This document shows positions 7,501 through 8,716 of a DNA stretch of 8,716 nucleotides, one piece after another. Source of the DNA: an uncultured Selenomonadaceae bacterium. Its GTDB lineage: Bacteria; Bacillota; Negativicutes; Selenomonadales; Selenomonadaceae. The notes beneath the pieces are model-generated. The model saw nothing but the letters and a program-made list of their open reading frames with translations, had not been told where the DNA came from and made no database searches. Each line of letters starts with the position of its first letter. Position 1 is the first letter of the stretch. Where the stretch lies: positions 1 to 8,716 of the forward strand of contig CAJOPK010000270.1 of NCBI GenBank assembly GCA_905236255.1, in the 5' to 3' direction. The position numbers and the translations under genes are program-made.

Positions 7501-8029
7501 GAATTTTGAAAATCTCAAAAATATTGACGGCGCGCAATACGGCACGGTTGTCCATTCCGTGATGCAAAAATTGAACTTGCGGGGAAATTTGACTTATTCC
7601 GGAATTTCGGCGCAAATTAAAAAAATGGTTGACAATGAACTGATTCACCCGGAACACGCCCAAAAAATAAAAATTTCCGACATTGAAAGATTCTTTAAAT
7701 CCGATGTCGGAAAACGGCTTTTGACTTCTGCGGAAATTTACCGGGAATTGCCTTTCGGAAGATTTATCGCCGCGAAAGATTTTTTCAAGCAAGCCGGAGA
7801 TGAAAAAATTCTCGTTCAGGGCATAATCGACTTGCTTTTTGTCGATTCTTCCGGAAAGAGAATTTTGCTTGATTACAAAACAGACAGAAACGTTACCGCC
7901 GATGAAGTCCGGGAACGCTACAAAGTTCAGATAAATCTTTATGCGCGGGCGATTGAAGATTTGCTTTCGGTCAAGGTTGACGAAAAATATTTATATCTTT
8001 TGAACGGCGGTCTGACGGTAAAAATTTGA
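4502..8029 (+). CDS. addA: ATP-dependent helicase/nuclease subunit A (AddA)
   Basis: AddA is the helicase-nuclease subunit of AddAB, which resects DNA double-strand ends for RecA loading. The 1175-residue product is slightly shorter than Bacillus AddA (about 1230). Superfamily 1A helicase motifs appear in order: Q-motif WTEDQKAAI (3-11), Walker A AAGSGKT (Lys28), motif Ia VTFTKPAAQEM (55-65), TTFHSFC (102-108), Walker B VDEYQDT (392-398), motif III GDVKQSIYRFR (419-429), motif IV NFRS (457-460), motif V MTIHKSKGLEFP (782-793) and motif VI RVLYVALTRAKEKL (856-869). The C-terminal RecB-type nuclease has His1018 (GTVVHS), Asp1110 (GIID), Asp1124 with Lys1126 (LLDYKTD) and Gln1143/Tyr1147 (QINLY), so all expected metal-site residues are present. 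An acidic, low-complexity stretch (about 523-542) looks like a linker. addB normally sits directly upstream but here the upstream gene is the divergent purE, so addB is elsewhere. Confidence 0.96.
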   Translation: MAWTEDQKAAIDSRNENLLLAAAAGSGKTAVLTERIIQLLLSEDSGINVDEMLVVTFTKPAAQEMRSRIHDAIITKLLEEPDETIRRKLERQTILLGGASITTFHSFCQSLLRRYFSKINLDPKFRVGEKNELDILRKEIVEKVFEDRYSEDDEAFANFAEKFGGNEHGDDNLHENILKLYDEARSTPDPEGWLENLPAAYNLPENFRLKDTVWGADAFRYIDEILTAALDEINSALKIAVEKNIAKDITTAQESDIPFVEGLKKSAGKGWNELFDALNTDFKRMTSGKIPEELKPSHEKFMDLRKSCKAKIDNLKKFVNDNEEEILKNLRALHKDVKILSEITLKFGEEYTRAKHDRMIIDFDDMQHFALKILKDPSVSSACREKFKTVMVDEYQDTNGVQEEIINRIKGENNLFAVGDVKQSIYRFRYAEPKNFIERYREYASGEGGRKIDLSKNFRSRRQILEAVNSIFEITMTRNAMEIDYDKNARLNFGATYYSEYEDENSLSEPVEFYKIIRPKKDSPKSGAGAENSDDEIPEEESFPAVHDEAQFISNKINELINSGKKVLVKGDFRPVQFRDIVVLIRSKTNVQTFLEVFKENNIPAYATDESGYFKTIEIKIMMSLLSILDNSRQSVPLAAVMLSQIGGFNAEDLARLRLRDGYADLYDLVENDAEENPEGDCAKFLNKIKNWRELSRQVGVPELLSTIYRETGFYDFVGTMTQGVVRKANLRMLADRAADYESTSFRGLSRFIQFIKKMRELDNDLSAARTLGENEDVVRIMTIHKSKGLEFPVVFVAEVGKRFNLRDTSEFILTHKDFGVAPFFVPDDTHARLPTFAREVVSRKILEESRAEELRVLYVALTRAKEKLFLVGSVKESETDKFSDCAELEKIPSYVLQSANGFTDWLSMAESHAQNFIEYKTLLPSEIPAYSGEILAEEKSEEIEIKSAPEKLENSPLATIPAKITVTELKRRAAEFEEGEIVPVKILPEPEKTLLHRRPNFENLKNIDGAQYGTVVHSVMQKLNLRGNLTYSGISAQIKKMVDNELIHPEHAQKIKISDIERFFKSDVGKRLLTSAEIYRELPFGRFIAAKDFFKQAGDEKILVQGIIDLLFVDSSGKRILLDYKTDRNVTADEVRERYKVQINLYARAIEDLLSVKVDEKYLYLLNGGLTVKI

Positions 8030-8040
8030 CCGTTGCACCG
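8008..8040 (+). terminator. Stem-loop spanning the addA stop codon; possible terminator
   Basis: The arms 8008-8019 (CGGTCTGACGGT) and 8029-8040 (ACCGTTGCACCG) pair over 12 positions with one C-C mismatch and two G-U pairs, around a 9-nt loop. The loop and 3' arm take in the addA stop TGA (8027-8029). The G-U pairs become A-C mismatches on the other strand, so the fold favours the addA transcript. It is followed by AAAAAATT rather than a U-run, so classical intrinsic termination is doubtful. It could instead be a 3'-end stabiliser or a weak terminator. Confidence 0.35.
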
Positions 8041-8047
8041 AAAAAAT

Positions 8048-8716
8048 TCAATTTACGTCGACGCTTACCACGCCTTCGATCCGCTTGACCGCATCAACCA
8101 CAATGACACTCTTTAAACTTCGGTGATTGTAAACTTCAAGCTCAATGCACAGGAGATCCGCCGAATCTTCATCGGCATGAACTTTTACGCCGCGAACTTT
8201 AAGCTGCATATCGTCCAAACAGGTGCTTATGTGCATAAGCTGTCCGGGCTTGTCTTTTGTGTGTACGATAAGATATAAATTTTTCTCATGCATTACCCAT
8301 TCGTCAATTCTTGAAAGTGTTCCGAGAGTGGCAAAAACCAATCCCGTCGCGAAAAGTGCGCCGGAATAATATCCGGCACCTGTGGCCAAGCCCACACCCG
8401 AAACCACCCAAAGACAGGCGGCGGTGGTCAAGCCCGTCACGGTCAAGCCTTCTTTCATTATCGCGCCGGCTCCCAAAAAACCGATTCCGCTGACAACCTG
8501 CGCGGCAAGTCTGGCGGGATCGGCATTTGTGCGTCCTTCAACTTTCAAATACAATGCCTCACTCAAAACCATTATCAGACAGGAACCCAGACACACCAAA
8601 ACATTTGTCCGAAGTCCGGCAGATTTGCGGCGGCTTTGGCGTTCGTAACCTATGATACCTCCCAAAAAACAAGAGAGTGCCAATCGAAAAAAAAGTTCCC
8701 ACTCGGAAATCAAAAT
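8048..8716 (-). CDS. MgtC/SapB-family membrane protein with C-terminal ACT-like domain (5' end at window edge)
   Basis: The stop TGA is at 8048-8050, and the frame is still open at the right edge of the window. The N-terminal part has about four to five hydrophobic segments carrying MgtC-family signatures: RLALSCFLGGIIGYERQ, GLRTNVLVCLGS, VVSGIGFLGAGAIMKEG, GLTTAACLWVVSGVGLATGAG and LGTLSRIDEW. After about residue 143 comes a soluble domain (YLIVHTKDKPGQLMHIS to GVVSVDVN) with the beta-alpha-beta pattern of an ACT-like fold. MgtC proteins affect Mg2+ adaptation and membrane energetics, and in some pathogens intramacrophage survival; the exact role of this homologue is unknown. TTG at 8711-8713 would give 221 residues and lies near the usual family start, but no ribosome binding site is visible inside the window, so the true start may lie outside. 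It converges on addA with an 18-bp gap. Confidence 0.88.
   Translation of the reverse strand: MLISEWELFFRLALSCFLGGIIGYERQSRRKSAGLRTNVLVCLGSCLIMVLSEALYLKVEGRTNADPARLAAQVVSGIGFLGAGAIMKEGLTVTGLTTAACLWVVSGVGLATGAGYYSGALFATGLVFATLGTLSRIDEWVMHEKNLYLIVHTKDKPGQLMHISTCLDDMQLKVRGVKVHADEDSADLLCIELEVYNHRSLKSVIVVDAVKRIEGVVSVDVN

Noticed and set aside
7223..7792. Minus-strand open frame of 189 codons inside addA
   Set aside because: It is opposite the AddA nuclease region and is extremely Phe/Arg-rich, a typical antisense artefact.
1..8716. Mobile elements, CRISPR, toxin-antitoxin or phage-defence cassette
   Set aside because: No transposase, integrase, direct-repeat array, small toxin-antitoxin pair or unusual nuclease/NTPase pair is visible. 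AddA is housekeeping recombination machinery.

Overview
The window looks like an ordinary chromosomal segment from a bacterium that is probably a diderm Firmicute (Negativicutes/Selenomonadales-like). This is inference. The double-strand-break repair subunit is AddA, the type usual in Firmicutes, and the ribosome binding sites are strong GGAGG-type. The left end, however, encodes a CsgG/LpoB-like fragment and a signal-peptide-bearing exported protein, which fits a cell with an outer membrane. No rRNA, tRNA, CRISPR array, insertion sequence, integrase or phage gene is visible.

Layout, left to right. (1) Plus strand, 1-1638: the C-terminal end of a CsgG-like envelope protein, then 15 bp later a 438-residue exported protein of unknown function that appears to be built from two related halves. 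An intrinsic terminator follows at about 1654-1713. (2) Minus strand, 4209 down to 1705: a compact four-gene operon read purE -> CBS/CBS/ACT protein -> HAD-family hydrolase -> ubiX. Gaps are 41 and 17 nt, and the last pair shares a TAATG stop/start overlap. (3) A 292-bp divergent intergenic region, 4210-4501, must hold the promoters of both the purE operon and addA. (4) Plus strand, 4502-8029: a full-length addA with helicase and nuclease motifs intact, ending in a stem-loop that contains the stop codon. (5) Minus strand, from the right edge to 8048: an MgtC/SapB-family membrane protein with a C-terminal ACT-like domain, convergent with addA. Its 5' end lies at or beyond the window edge.

How the genes work together. 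The minus-strand operon joins a purine-biosynthesis mutase, a probable nucleotide/amino-acid sensor, a small-molecule phosphatase and the prenylated-FMN synthase. The only shared theme I can offer is nucleotide and flavin metabolism, and that is inference. addA stands alone here; its partner addB is not in the window. The left-hand pair is the least understood part and the best candidate for something undescribed: an envelope protein pair in which a similar beta-rich module seems to recur. I found no convincing evidence of a dramatic new system. The findings are modest leads.
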